DNA from: Planctomycetia bacterium
GTDB taxonomy: Bacteria > Planctomycetota > Planctomycetia > Pirellulales > Thermoguttaceae
Length of the DNA stretch: 57,625 bases
Assembly (NCBI GenBank): GCA_030527015.1
Contig: JAUNBR010000016.1
Coordinates: 1-57,625, forward strand
Reading direction: 5' to 3'
The notes beneath the pieces were generated by a model. It was not told the origin of the DNA and searched no databases. It saw only the letters and a program-made list of their open reading frames with translations. Of this stretch, positions 16,442 through 28,300 are shown piece by piece. Made by a program: the position numbers and the translations under genes. Every line of letters starts with the position of its first letter. Positions within the stretch are counted from its first letter, which is position 1.

Positions 16442-17635
16442 TTATTTCATTTCATCCCGCACCTGACAGAATGCCTGAACTACTTTTTCCAGTTCTTCCT
16501 GCGTATGAGCAGCGCATACCTGGGTACGGATTCTCGCGCGGCCACGTGGCACCACCGGGAAGAAGAAGCCCACCACGTACACGCCCTTTTCCAGCATACG
16601 CTGCGCCATTTCATTCGCCAGTCGTTCATCATAAAGCATGACGGGAACGATCGGATGTGTGCCGGGGATAATATCAAAATTCGCGGCCGTGAGCATCTGA
16701 CGATACATGTCCGTATTTCGCTGAAGCGTGTCTCGCAGTTCGGTGCTGGCCTCCAGAAGCTCTAATGTTTTTAGAGTTCCCGCCACCACCGCCGGCGCGA
16801 CAGTATTCGAGAACAGATATGGTCGGCTGCGCTGACGTAAAAGAGCGATAATTTCACGGCGACCACTGGTGTATCCACCGGACGCGCCTCCCAGAGCTTT
16901 TCCGAAGGTTCCCGTGAGAATATCCACCCGGCCCATAACCCCACAGTGTTCCGGCGTTCCTTTTCCATGCGCGCCGACGAAACCCACGGCGTGAGAGTCA
17001 TCCACCATTACCAGAGCGTTATATTTATCCGCTAAATCACAGATTCCCTGTAAATTCGCGATAATTCCATCCATGGAAAAAACACCGTCCGTGGCGATTA
17101 ATTTAATCCGAGCACCTGCCGCATCCGCCTCCTGAAGCCGTGCCTCCAGATCCTGCATGTCATTATTCTTATAACGAAAACGTTTTGCCTTACAGAGCCT
17201 CACTCCGTCAATAATACTCGCGTGATTCAGCTCATCACTAATCACGGCGTCTTCCGCCGTAAGAATCGTTTCGAAAAGACCACCGTTCGCGTCAAAACAC
17301 GAAGAATAAAGAATCGTATCATCCGTACCAAGAAAACGTGAAAGCGCAGCTTCCAGTTCTTTATGCCCGTCCTGAGTTCCGCAGATAAAACGGACAGACG
17401 CCATTCCGAAACCACGGTGATCATACGATTCTTTCGCCGCGGCAATAATTTCTGGATTATTCGCCAGACCAAGATAATTATTCGCGCACATATTAATCAC
17501 ACGCTGGCCACATGAAGTGCCGATTTCCGCACCCTGTGGAGTTACGATAATCCGTTCTTCCTTCCATAAACCCGCCTCACGGATTTCTTCCAGCTGTGTC
17601 TGATAATAATTTAAAATTTTCGTTCTGTCTTCCAT
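16442..17635 (-). CDS. kbl: Glycine C-acetyltransferase (2-amino-3-ketobutyrate CoA ligase)
   Basis: PLP enzyme of 397 residues that interconverts 2-amino-3-oxobutyrate plus CoA with glycine plus acetyl-CoA, in threonine breakdown. The PLP lysine is Lys246 in [14 protein letters not shown]; Asp212 (VDDSHAVG) and His137 ([10 protein letters not shown]) are the cofactor-contacting residues of the family. Sequence and length fit Kbl better than related ALA synthase or AONS. AGGAG lies six bases before the ATG. The usual partner, threonine dehydrogenase, is not adjacent. Confidence 0.93.
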   Translation of the reverse strand: MEDRTKILNYYQTQLEEIREAGLWKEERIIVTPQGAEIGTSCGQRVINMCANNYLGLANNPEIIAAAKESYDHRGFGMASVRFICGTQDGHKELEAALSRFLGTDDTILYSSCFDANGGLFETILTAEDAVISDELNHASIIDGVRLCKAKRFRYKNNDMQDLEARLQEADAAGARIKLIATDGVFSMDGIIANLQGICDLADKYNALVMVDDSHAVGFVGAHGKGTPEHCGVMGRVDILTGTFGKALGGASGGYTSGRREIIALLRQRSRPYLFSNTVAPAVVAGTLKTLELLEASTELRDTLQRNTDMYRQMLTAANFDIIPGTHPIVPVMLYDERLANEMAQRMLEKGVYVVGFFFPVVPRGRARIRTQVCAAHTQEELEKVVQAFCQVRDEMK

Positions 17636-17984
17636 TTTTTACTCCTAAAATGATTTTCCTTAAAAATTAATATGAAACATGGCACATCATTCTCTAAGGA
17701 TGAATGCGTCGTGATACTTTTATCTGTAAAATATAAATTTAACTCTTATTTTAGATAATATTTTTTATTATAACAAAAATTTTGATGCCCGCAACATATC
17801 CGCGACAAAATTTCCCACCCCTGGTGTTTTTTCGGACATTTCCTGTTAAAATAAAATTATAGACGGCTTTTTTGATTCCTGATGATTTATAGTCACCGCC
17901 GGACGGAGTTTTTAAATTGGATTCTCCCGAAAAATTTCAGAAACCGTAACTGTACACTCACCATTAATATCATGGATTTTAAAA
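17636..17984. other. Divergent promoter region of kbl and rsmG
   Basis: AT-rich, no TATAC repeat and no gene. It must hold promoters for both flanking genes; no box pair is convincing. Confidence 0.5.
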
Positions 17985-18881
17985 ATGACAGAAGAAAACA
18001 TTCTCCATACGCCGGAAGCTGGTCTGTGGGAAACACTGGCGAAATATGAAATCGAGATTCCAGACCCTGTGGTGGAACAGCTGGACCAGTTTTGTCGTCT
18101 GGAATGGAGCTGGAATGAAAAAGTAAATCTGACACGGCATACGACTTATCAAAAATTCGTAACCCGAGATCTTCTGGATACGCTGGCACTTTCTGAGTTT
18201 CTGGCACCCGGGGAACGTGTAATGGATGTCGGCAGCGGAGGAGGCGTGCCAGGGATTTTACTGGCCATTCTGCGTCCGGACATTACCGTGGCTCTGGCGG
18301 AATGTGTCGCGAAAAAAGCAAAAATTTTAATGGAAATCGTGGACGAAATGCGTCTGCCGGTTTATATTTTTGGCGGTCTGGGGCAGGATGTTCTCGGAAA
18401 TTATAAATTTCACACCCTCACTTTTCGCGCTGTGGCCTCCATGAAAAAAATTCTAGAATGGTTCCGCCAAGACTGGGATCATTTTGACCGTATGCTTCTT
18501 GTAAAAGGCCCGCGGTGGATTAATGAACGCGGAGAGGCTCGGCATTATAATCTTCTGCGTGGTTTAGCGCTGCGAAAACTTAAGGAATATACCATTCCAG
18601 ATATGATCTGCGAAGAAAAATCTTCCTCTGAACCAGAAGAAAATGAAAATGCCTCCGAAAAAAAACTCTCTGAAAATCGGAATGGTGAAAATCTGCTGAT
18701 TCCCTCCACTTTAACTGAAGAAGGAGCAAAAAGTTTTATTTTACAGATATGCCCTGAAAAGAAACTCATGGCGAATGATCTTTGCCGTCTCTCCAGCTGG
18801 GAAACAGCGAAATCGCGCGATCACCGAAAAGACAGAAGCCGCAGGAAAAACCGTACGGACGATAATCCAGAGCGCCTCTGA
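17985..18881 (+). CDS. rsmG: 16S rRNA (guanine-N7)-methyltransferase RsmG, with extended C-terminus
   Basis: Methylates N7 of a guanine in 16S rRNA using S-adenosylmethionine. The family signature is seen at WSWNEKVNLTRHTT (about 41-54) and in the SAM-binding loop DVGSGGGVPG (81-90). The protein is 298 residues against about 210-240 usual. Extra length comes from a Ser/Glu/Asn-rich insert (about 210-245) and a very basic tail (SRDHRKDRSRRKNR), which could add RNA contacts. No clear ribosome binding site precedes the ATG. Genes often near rsmG (mnmG, parA) are absent. Confidence 0.88.
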   Translation: MTEENILHTPEAGLWETLAKYEIEIPDPVVEQLDQFCRLEWSWNEKVNLTRHTTYQKFVTRDLLDTLALSEFLAPGERVMDVGSGGGVPGILLAILRPDITVALAECVAKKAKILMEIVDEMRLPVYIFGGLGQDVLGNYKFHTLTFRAVASMKKILEWFRQDWDHFDRMLLVKGPRWINERGEARHYNLLRGLALRKLKEYTIPDMICEEKSSSEPEENENASEKKLSENRNGENLLIPSTLTEEGAKSFILQICPEKKLMANDLCRLSSWETAKSRDHRKDRSRRKNRTDDNPERL

Positions 18882-19051
18882 TCTTCATTTCCTGACACAC
18901 GATTCTTACTGTTTTATACTTTCTTCCTTCAGGAAATCTTACTTTCGGTTTTCATGACCACCAGAATCATATCCGAAAAGAAAGCATAAAGTCTGAAAAA
19001 TGTTAGGATTTATGCTAAAACAGTTCAAGTTACGACTCACTGTAAGTAACG

Positions 19052-19154
19052 TTATGTGGGTTTCCCTTAAATTTCTGTTTTGTGTGGCCATGAAAATCAG
19101 ACATTTTACCGGAAAAAATGTCTGAGAAACGAAATTTTATAGTACATCAGGTAA
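19052..19154 (-). repeat. TATAC repeat, minus, diverged
   Basis: Reads TTATGTGGGTTTCCCTTAAA, then CAGACATTTTACCGG...AAAAATGTCTG, whose arms changed together (GACATTTT / AAAATGTC), keeping the hairpin. Confidence 0.8.
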
Positions 19155-19242
19155 AATCATCCTTCATTTCGCATCACACATCTTTTTCTCTTCAGCTCTC
19201 GGTAAAAACTACATTTTCTGAAAATCATTTCTTCTAAATTAT

Positions 19243-19279
19243 AAAAAAAAACTCTCTGGCATTTTGAATACCAGAGAGC
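19243..19279 (-). terminator. Rho-independent terminator of the giant gene
   Basis: On the minus strand the stem CTCTCTGG / CCAGAGAG with an 11-base loop is followed by about nine T residues, 26 bp past the stop codon. Confidence 0.9.
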
Positions 19280-19304
19280 TTCGTTCCATCAGAGGAAGAG
19301 AAAC

Positions 19305-22300
19305 TTAATCCCAGTCACCCTGGAAAATGCTGTCCACGGCTTTTGCTTCCGCAGTGCGAGAATCATTTCCTCCATTTTTTATGACAGATAATTCATCGAA
19401 ATTAACAAAACTTCGCGTAATGTTTTCCACGGAAGTCATCAGTGCTCCATTTATATAATCATACGAATCATTCATAATCGAATCATAAATTTCCGCCGTA
19501 TCTGTTCCACCGGTGGTCGCATATGCTTTCACATTTTGGAAACCGGTAACCTGATTATAAAAATCGTCGCCGGTGATGGAAGTTCTGTTCTGTAAATAAA
19601 CGGTATCTATAAATTCACTGCGTAAATGATCATTTCCTCTGGAATCATAAATTAGCGCGAAATCATTTCCACCGTTTCCGCCAGTCACATAAATATCACG
19701 GAAACCATCAGCAAAAACGCTGTAACCATTACTGGAAATCATCGTTACGGCATGAGGACGCAGCACCAGCGTTTCATCTGCACCAGAATCGGAAACGGTT
19801 AAATTATCATTTCCACCATGAACCCGATAAAGATTTATCGCCATAATTCCAGAGGCTTTATAATTATAACCATCACCCTTCGCTTCCAGCGCACCTGGAC
19901 TGAGGAAGAAGGAATCTTTTCCAGCAGAATCATACGCATTCAGAGAATCCGTTCCACCGTTCCCATAAATTTCCATTTTCGCAAAACCTGTGGCAGAATT
20001 CGTAACCACATTTCCTTCCACGTCCGCATACTGCAGTTTTGCGGAATCCGGAGTAAGGATAAAGGATTCATTATTCGCCGTACCAGTGATAATCGCATAA
20101 TCATCACCGCCATTTATACTCTGAGCACTGACGTTTCGGAAACCGCTGACCGTATTTTGGAAACCACCAGATCCGATATAAGACATGACCGCAGCATTTT
20201 CCATCACACGATACGTATCATTTCCTGTGGAATCTTGGAGAATGGCGGTATCATTTCCACCATTCACACTTTCCGCTTCCACAGTCGTGAACTGTTCCAG
20301 CTGAATCCGATAAGTACGGGTTTTACCTGCCTGGGGATCATAATAACTTCCCGTCATCACTGCCGTACGTGCACCTGCCGTCAGCGTGTCATCACCCGTG
20401 GTATCCTGCAGATACGCCGCATTCTCTCCGCCATTACCATACACGGTCACATCTTCAAAAGAGTACAGCGTATATGTTAATCCGGAAACCTTAAACTCTG
20501 TCTTCTCCGCCGAGGAATTTAGCGTATTACTGTAATTCGAGCCATAAAGCGTCGCGGTATCATTTCCACCAGAATAAAGAGTGACATTCGCGCCCTTAAT
20601 CGTCTGAACATAATGCGAGTTACGAATGACCACTCCGCTGGCGTCTGTTTCCACCGTATCATGAAACGCCGAAGTGGTAACTTCCGCGTTTACGGCATTT
20701 CCGCTGGTGCTGGCACTAAATTCCATATTCGTAAAATCACAGAGATGAATCGTCTGTCCGTTACACAGGAAATCCACATCATTCGCATTCACTTTCAGAT
20801 CCGCCGCCAGACCATTATTATTTATCATCGCAGAATGATTTCCTCCTTCACCATAAACTGAAAGATCCGCAAAACCTTTCACTGAAATGGAGAAAGTACC
20901 GCTGGCATCCGTCAGCTGAGCATACTCACTGGTCGTCACCGTCCCCGGCTTATACGTAAAGGTATTCGCCGTGCTGGTCGTGGCCAGCTCTGCAGTTACA
21001 CGACTGCCCGTGCCATCCGCAATAATAGATTTCGCACCGCGGACAGAAATCGATTTTTCTGCCGTCACCAGCGACGCATTCATGCCGATCGCGGAGAAAA
21101 CACCACTATCATCACTCAGAACGAATTCAGCCACCGCATCATTCAGTCCATTAAATATCACTTCCGTACAATTTCTGAGCGTCAGTTTATAATCCGCCGC
21201 GGTAATAACGACATTATTTCCTTCCACTTTTACCGTCTCACCTCCCATGGCGTTTATCGTCGCGCAGACGAAACCACCCTGAAGCTCAGACGCATCCAAA
21301 ATGTAATGATTTACACCGGATTCAGCAGAAATGGCATTTCCATTAAGCGTCATCCTCGGAGAAACGCCGGCGTTAAACGAAAACTCATTATACGTATCCG
21401 CTTCCAGCGTAACCGTCTGTGTCGTCACCGTGGCGGTAACCGTACCGCTGCCCACCACCAGGGCTTCTTTTGAAGAAGACCCCGAGGAGGAGTACGTCCA
21501 GTTACTGGTATATTTTCCCAGCGTTTTTGCCGTTCCTGTAACATCAGAAGTCGACACACTCACCAGCTGATAAATGTCCGTCTGTAAATCACCCTCCAGC
21601 ACAGTTCCCGGAGCCATACTTGACTGTTCCGGACCGACCCACACGACATACCGTTTTCCATTCGGCCCGACTGCACAGACTGAATTGTTTTCATCCCAAA
21701 TCGTGTAAATGTTTACCGATTCTTCACCCGTGGTGCTCCAGCGCAGACCGTCATATGTATACAGCTTCCCATAAACACCGTCCGAATCATAAATATTCTG
21801 TTCCTGACGATAAGACGTCCATGAAATGTAATACGTTCTGTATGCCGGATTTAACGCAGAAGCAAAACGATTAATCGCCACCGAAGCCTCATGCTGACTC
21901 TTGAGCGTCACATCATTCGTCAAAATTTCCGAGGACATCGGCGTACCATCCGCATTAAATCTTCTGTGCGACACGCCGAATTCATCACGGTCATACAGAT
22001 AACTCGACCATGCGACAACAAAATCTCCGTCGACCGTCATGGCAATTGACGGGCCGATCTGATCATTTGTCTGATACTCATTTATTTGGAACGTATCCGT
22101 CAGCAAATTCCCATCTCGGTCAAACTGCCTAGCGTATATATTATAACCAGAATTACTAGAAGAATATCCCTGCCATACGACAGTAAAGTTACCATTACCA
22201 TCACAGGCGATTTCCGGACAGGTCTGACTGAAATTATCCGCAGCATTCACCAAAACATTTCCACCCACGCGCTGAATCAGATCCACATTAATGGAATAAA

Positions 22301-25300
22301 TCTGATACCAGACACCATTTCTGTCATTCTGAATCTGCGTAGCGTCTATCGTTTTCGTGTCTTCATTCGCCCAGGTGATGATGAATCGACTGCCATTTTC
22401 ATCCATCGCCACAGACGATAAATGCTGTTTCCCACGCGTAATCGTATTCACCGGATCCGAAAGAACTTCCAGCGCGTCCGCATATGCCACACCATTACTA
22501 TAAAATACCTTCGCGTAAACGTTATCGGAATTCGCTTCCTCAAATTCTATCGTTCCATTCTGATTCTCATCCACGGAATTCGCTGTCCAGGTTACCACAA
22601 AAGTACCATTCGCGGCCATGGCCACGGACGCGTCTTTATGAATCACGCCAGGACTGTCCGAAATGATAAATTCCGTACCCTTCTTGGTTCCATCCTGTGA
22701 GTAAAGCTGACCATGAATGACCGTCCCGATCACTTCCCGCGCCTCTTCTTCGCCTTCTTCTCCTTCTTCCCCTTCCTCTCCTTCTTCCTCCGCGGCAAGA
22801 AGTTCCGTCGTCCAGACCACGACATAATTTCCATTCGCATCCATGGCCATGGCGGGCTCCGACTGATTTCCATCAGTGATGGTATTCACCCGATCTTCCA
22901 CATCCTTCGTGTCTCCTCCGTCACTCGGATCACCACCCGGAGTACCTTCGACCGTGATTCCGATCGTAACATTACCGCCTTCATGACCATCACGATCACC
23001 ATCCAGCGTATTTCCAGAACGATCTTCCACCCGATCTCGTATCGTGACCGTATAACCACCACCGGTTAACACGTCACCGCCACCGATACTGGACAGGTCA
23101 AAAGTAACCCAGTACGCGTTTTTCTGGCTTTCACCCGTGGGATAAAAACCATCCACATTACTTAAACTGGAATTATAACCATCCGTAATATCTTCTTCCG
23201 AATACTTCGTAATGCTGGCCACCGCATTCACGATCGTCCGGCCATCTTTCGTCACGATCCAGTTACTGGGAGAAAGAATACTATTCGAACCACGTTCATT
23301 TTCATACTGACCCATGAGCTGCTCACTAAAGATAAACAGCATTTTCTGAATATTTCCCTCAAGCACTGCACCGTCTTCCACCTGAGCATAATAAAATTCC
23401 TCGGTGCCCGCATCCACATCTCTCACCACGGTTTTCGCAAATACCGCCGCGACCATCGGAGGAGTATCATCCTCCATCCGGAAATACCAGCGATTATAAA
23501 TGCCTTCCACCAACGAATTATCATTCTCTCCCACACCCTGCCACACGGCGACAAAATCACCATTCGCTGTCATGCTCACACCAGGGAAACGCTGATCACC
23601 GGCCAAAGTACTATTAATCTGAAATTCAGCACCAAATTTTCCATTCGGATTCGAAATATTCGTGGCATCCACATTTTCATTCGCCACATACCGCTGTCCT
23701 AAAATACCCCAGCTGCTGGGCGTTCCCTGATCCACATTATTCATATCCATACTGTCTTGGAAACTTTCCCAGACGATAACGAATTCTCCGTCCGCGTCCA
23801 TGGCCACTTTCGACAGCTGCTGAATATTTTGAATCGTAGAATTCACAAGGAAATTCTCACCCACGGCGGCTCCGCTGGTGTCATACCGCTGCGCGAAAAT
23901 ATTATAAGACTGAGAATCCAGATAATTATCATTACTGAAGGAAGTCCATGAAATCACATAATCTCCGTCCGCATCCATGGCCACGGAAGACCATCTTTGC
24001 ATTCCGGCCGTGTCATTCACATTCACCAGCGTTTCCTCTCCGCCAACTTCCACCTGGACGATTGCGTCGATCCAGTCAGCGTACAGCGAAATTCGGGTAA
24101 AATCGATCACCATCCCGAAAGTACCATCCAGATCCGCATTTACCTCCGTGCCCAGAGCACCACGACATATGGCACTTATGATGTATGAATCACCACTGAC
24201 GAAAAATGCCGGACCTCCAGAGTCTCCCGCGCCAGTACTAATTTCCAGATTTCCGAATCCCAGATCATTCCGGCCAAGAAGAATTCCCAGTGCGTCATCC
24301 GCCGCATTTCCACTATCAAAATCCGCCAGAAGCGTCGGGAAATCCCAGTCAAGTTCCGTCGCGACACCTTCAAAACGATTCGTGCCCGTACGTTTCGTCG
24401 TGCCCATAATCGTTTCATCAAAACCTGTCGCACCGATTCCGGTCGTACCATAACCATAAAAGAAGAATTGTTGCCCGATTTCATCCGATGAACGATAAAT
24501 GTCATACGCTTCCACATACGTCGGTGGCGTTTCTTCTAAAACAAGAATCGCCAGATCATTATTTCCCTCCCCATCCCATTCCGGATGAACGATAATTTCA
24601 GTGACCGCGATTTCCACTATCTCCCCAGTTTCTGACTGGAAAGAAACAGAAGCAGTCGTCGCAGGAGCATTCGTACCCTCCGTGGTAACGACATGCGCTG
24701 CCGTCAAAACATGCTGCCTGGAGGTAAGCAGAGAACCCGTACCCTGCGCACCGTCCGCGACCACCACCGCGACACCAGTACGATCCAGCGACTCATAATT
24801 TTCCGGCGGAAGTGTACCTAAAACATGCTCCGCTAAACCAATTTGCGTCTGACCTGACAGCGCGGCAGTACTTACCACACCTCGCTGCGTCATATTACCA
24901 TATACGGTTTCGTTACTATAAAAATAACGTGAATAAATGTTCGAATCAGTCGACGAATCATCATCCTGCCCAAATGATGTCCAGGTAATGACAAAATTAC
25001 CACTATAATCCATCGCCACCGAGGCCCACTGCTGATTATTCGCAGTCGTCTGATTCACCAAAAATTCTGCAGGTGTTCCCTGAACCGCCGTGGAAACAGA
25101 AATGGATCCACCCGTCGCACCCAAAACCAGACCGCTTGTGTCTACAATGAATTCACTTATATCCCGCTTCGCATTCTCTCCGTGGAAATAAATCACGATC
25201 TGATTCGCACTGGACGCCACGACTTCTATTTCGATTCCATCCAGCGGAGAAATTCCATTTTCATACTTCTCCGGGTGCTGCAGAGCATATGCTTCCGCGT

Positions 25301-28300
25301 TTTCAATTAACTGCTGTAATTTTACTTGAATTTCTTCTTCCACGGCGAATGTGTTTCCGTCAAAAATAATCGGAGACGTTTCGAATGGTTCCGTCTGCAC
25401 GCCGTCATACAGTTTCAGAGTAAAGGAACCAGCCATCGAGCCAGTAAAATTCAGCGTCTGGACCGTACTGCTGCCACCGACCGATTCTCCCGCGGAATTA
25501 TAACGTTTCGCAAAAACGCCATAACCACTTTCATCTTCGTTCTTATTCCCATTACTCTGCCAGGTAATGACGAAATCCCCTTCCGGACTCACGGCGACAG
25601 AAGAATAAATCTGCGTCCCACGTGTGGTATCATTCACACGGAATGCATCCGTCTTCGCCACACCATTTAATGAATAAATCCGTGCGTATACGTTCCAGTC
25701 CTGAGCCAGCAGCGTCCCGTCATTTTGAGACCAGGTAACGACAAAATCCGTCGTGCCCCAAATGTCGTCCTCATCATAAATGTCGATTCCCGTGCCATTC
25801 ACGGCCACAGACGCGAATTCCACACGCCATTTATCTAATTCACTTAAATGATCTGTAACCTCTATAATCTTCGAACCTTGAGGTAAATTCGTTCGAACAT
25901 CATTCGTCACATCCCATTTCATGTAATCAATTCGCGCGAAAATACCCTCGGTCATACCATCTTCCACTCCCGTCCAGACGGTAACCGTATCCCCTTCATA
26001 ATTCGTGCCCACACTCGTCGGCGTCCAATTCAGACTATTATTATTTTGAACATCCGCCAAAATACCCTCGGAAGGTAACGTCTGCGTGGGATCCTCCGGG
26101 TCATAAATTTCCGGATCAATTACCGGTGCCTCAGGCTCATCTGGAGTTAAGACGTCATAAATAAGCGTATAATCACTGCCATTTTCCTCAAAACCCGTGC
26201 GGCCTAATGGATTTCCCGCCACGTCCGTCATAAGATTTCGCGCCACGAGAGTGTAATTACCGTCAGCCAGTTTTCCTTCGCCTAAAATATCGGTATTAAG
26301 CGTAATAATCGCTTCCCATTTATTTTCCGCAACATTTCCCGTGAGAATCGTACTCTGATTCATGCCGAATAAAACTTCTTGAATCGCACCCGATACTTCC
26401 ACACCATTATAAAGAATCGCCCAATTCGCGGGATTCGTCACGCTGGTGTTCCAGTAATGCAAATATTCACTGGGAGACAGCGACTGGAGCATTTTATTTG
26501 CGTCTCGCATTTCCTCATCAAAAGTAACGATCAGCATATTATCCGTCTCGTCTCCATTATTACTGAAGCCTTCCGAGGAAATCTGCTTTCCGTTAAAAAC
26601 TTTCACACCATCCACCGTTCTGACGCCAGTCACTTTCGGACCCGCCGCGTCATGCTCTTCATCAAACTGCCGGAAATAAATATTCTGATTCGCGTTAATC
26701 GTCGCTGTAAATTCATCCACCTGACGCAGGGACGTATACTCTTCATACTGCGTCCACAAAACACCAAAACTGCCGTCCGGCGTCATTCCGATATACGGAT
26801 ACTCCTGACTGGTACCCACGCTGGAAATTACCGCATTTAACGCTGGCAGCTGCTGAGCTCTCGCCAAACCTCCCTGTATGACGGTTCCCGCCTGGGCGCC
26901 CATCCACCACTGCGTGGTCGCAGCATTCGCATTAGGCCAGTTCTCATCATGGTAAATCTGAATGTTCGGAATATTTGTTCCCGCGCTGTCCCCAGTATAA
27001 ACGATCGTATAATTTATCTGCGTCCCGACCACTTCCATTTCGACAGTCGCATCATAATTCAGACCTGTTAAAGCCGCCTGAATCGCCGCGGCACCCGCCT
27101 CCCATGTGGGATGATTCGGATTTCCGACCATGTCTGCGGTAATCGTCATCACAGGATTCGTGCCCGTGTTCGCATCTCCGATCGTAATACCAAAAAATCC
27201 CTGCCCTGCTCCGCTGACAGCAGTATTTGTATTCACCGTAACTCGATGAACCTCATCCGTGGTGGTCACCGCGGTAATATTCATCAGCCCGACACCTAAA
27301 TCATGCAGATCTCCCTGGAACTGAATTTCGAAACCCACCAGATCAGGCCCCAAAAACATGGTCATATCACGCCAGCCAGTATCCCAGTAAGTACCGTCAC
27401 GTAACATGATTTCTTCCATATCCAGCACACGAACTTCCACCGGCCCTTCATTTTCCGGTTTCGCCCAGTTCTCACCTACACACGGAAGCGCAAGAATCGC
27501 CGTTTCGATCGCATGTGCCGTGGCACCTTCATCCAGAACATTATTCACGTACACCGGGGTCACCTGAACCTGCCCATTTCCCCAAGGAGTGACCACGGTC
27601 ATAGTAATCTGATCCCATCTTGTCCCAAACTCATTCGGCAAGAATAAATTAAACGCCGCATTCGCCCCATCTCGGTGAGCATTCGCCACACTATCACTGT
27701 AAAGCGGATCCGTGGTGCGCAGGGTCACATCCCCTTCTTCTCCATAAATCGGGAGCGCGTCAAACATGGAGAACAAAATACCGTTCGCTTCCCCACGTAA
27801 ATCACCAAAAACATTATTCAGGCAATTATAGAGCCGCCCTAACTGTTCATCATCCGCGCCTTCCTGCTGAGCATACGCCATGATTCCATTAATCATACTG
27901 CTGACATCACCATTCGAGAAGGCTTTTATCGTGTCATCCTCCCCGGAAACCAGCATCACACCCGCGCCATCCTGGCCAGTTCCATATCCTAAAACCTCAA
28001 ATCGATCTGCCGCAAACAGACTGTCCGCTTCTGGATTAAAGTACCGGCGTAAATCGGCATTTCGATTCTCGTTAATCTGCTCCGCAAACAGCGACATATA
28101 CCGCTTCAGCGCCGTACTGGAAATCGTGGCGTCAAAAACGTTTTCACTGGTATCAGGACCATAACCGGAATATACCACCGTAATGTCACCGTCCGCATCC
28201 ACCGCAACACGTGACCTGCCCTGATAACCTCCCCATAATGTATCTGAATCTGTATCCACGCTGGCACTATTCGCGCGATATATATTATGAATTGGCGTAC

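Larger units (their letters stand above)
18882..19304. other. Convergent intergenic region
   Basis: Contains one minus TATAC repeat and the terminator of the giant gene. Nothing else is recognised. Confidence 0.7.
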
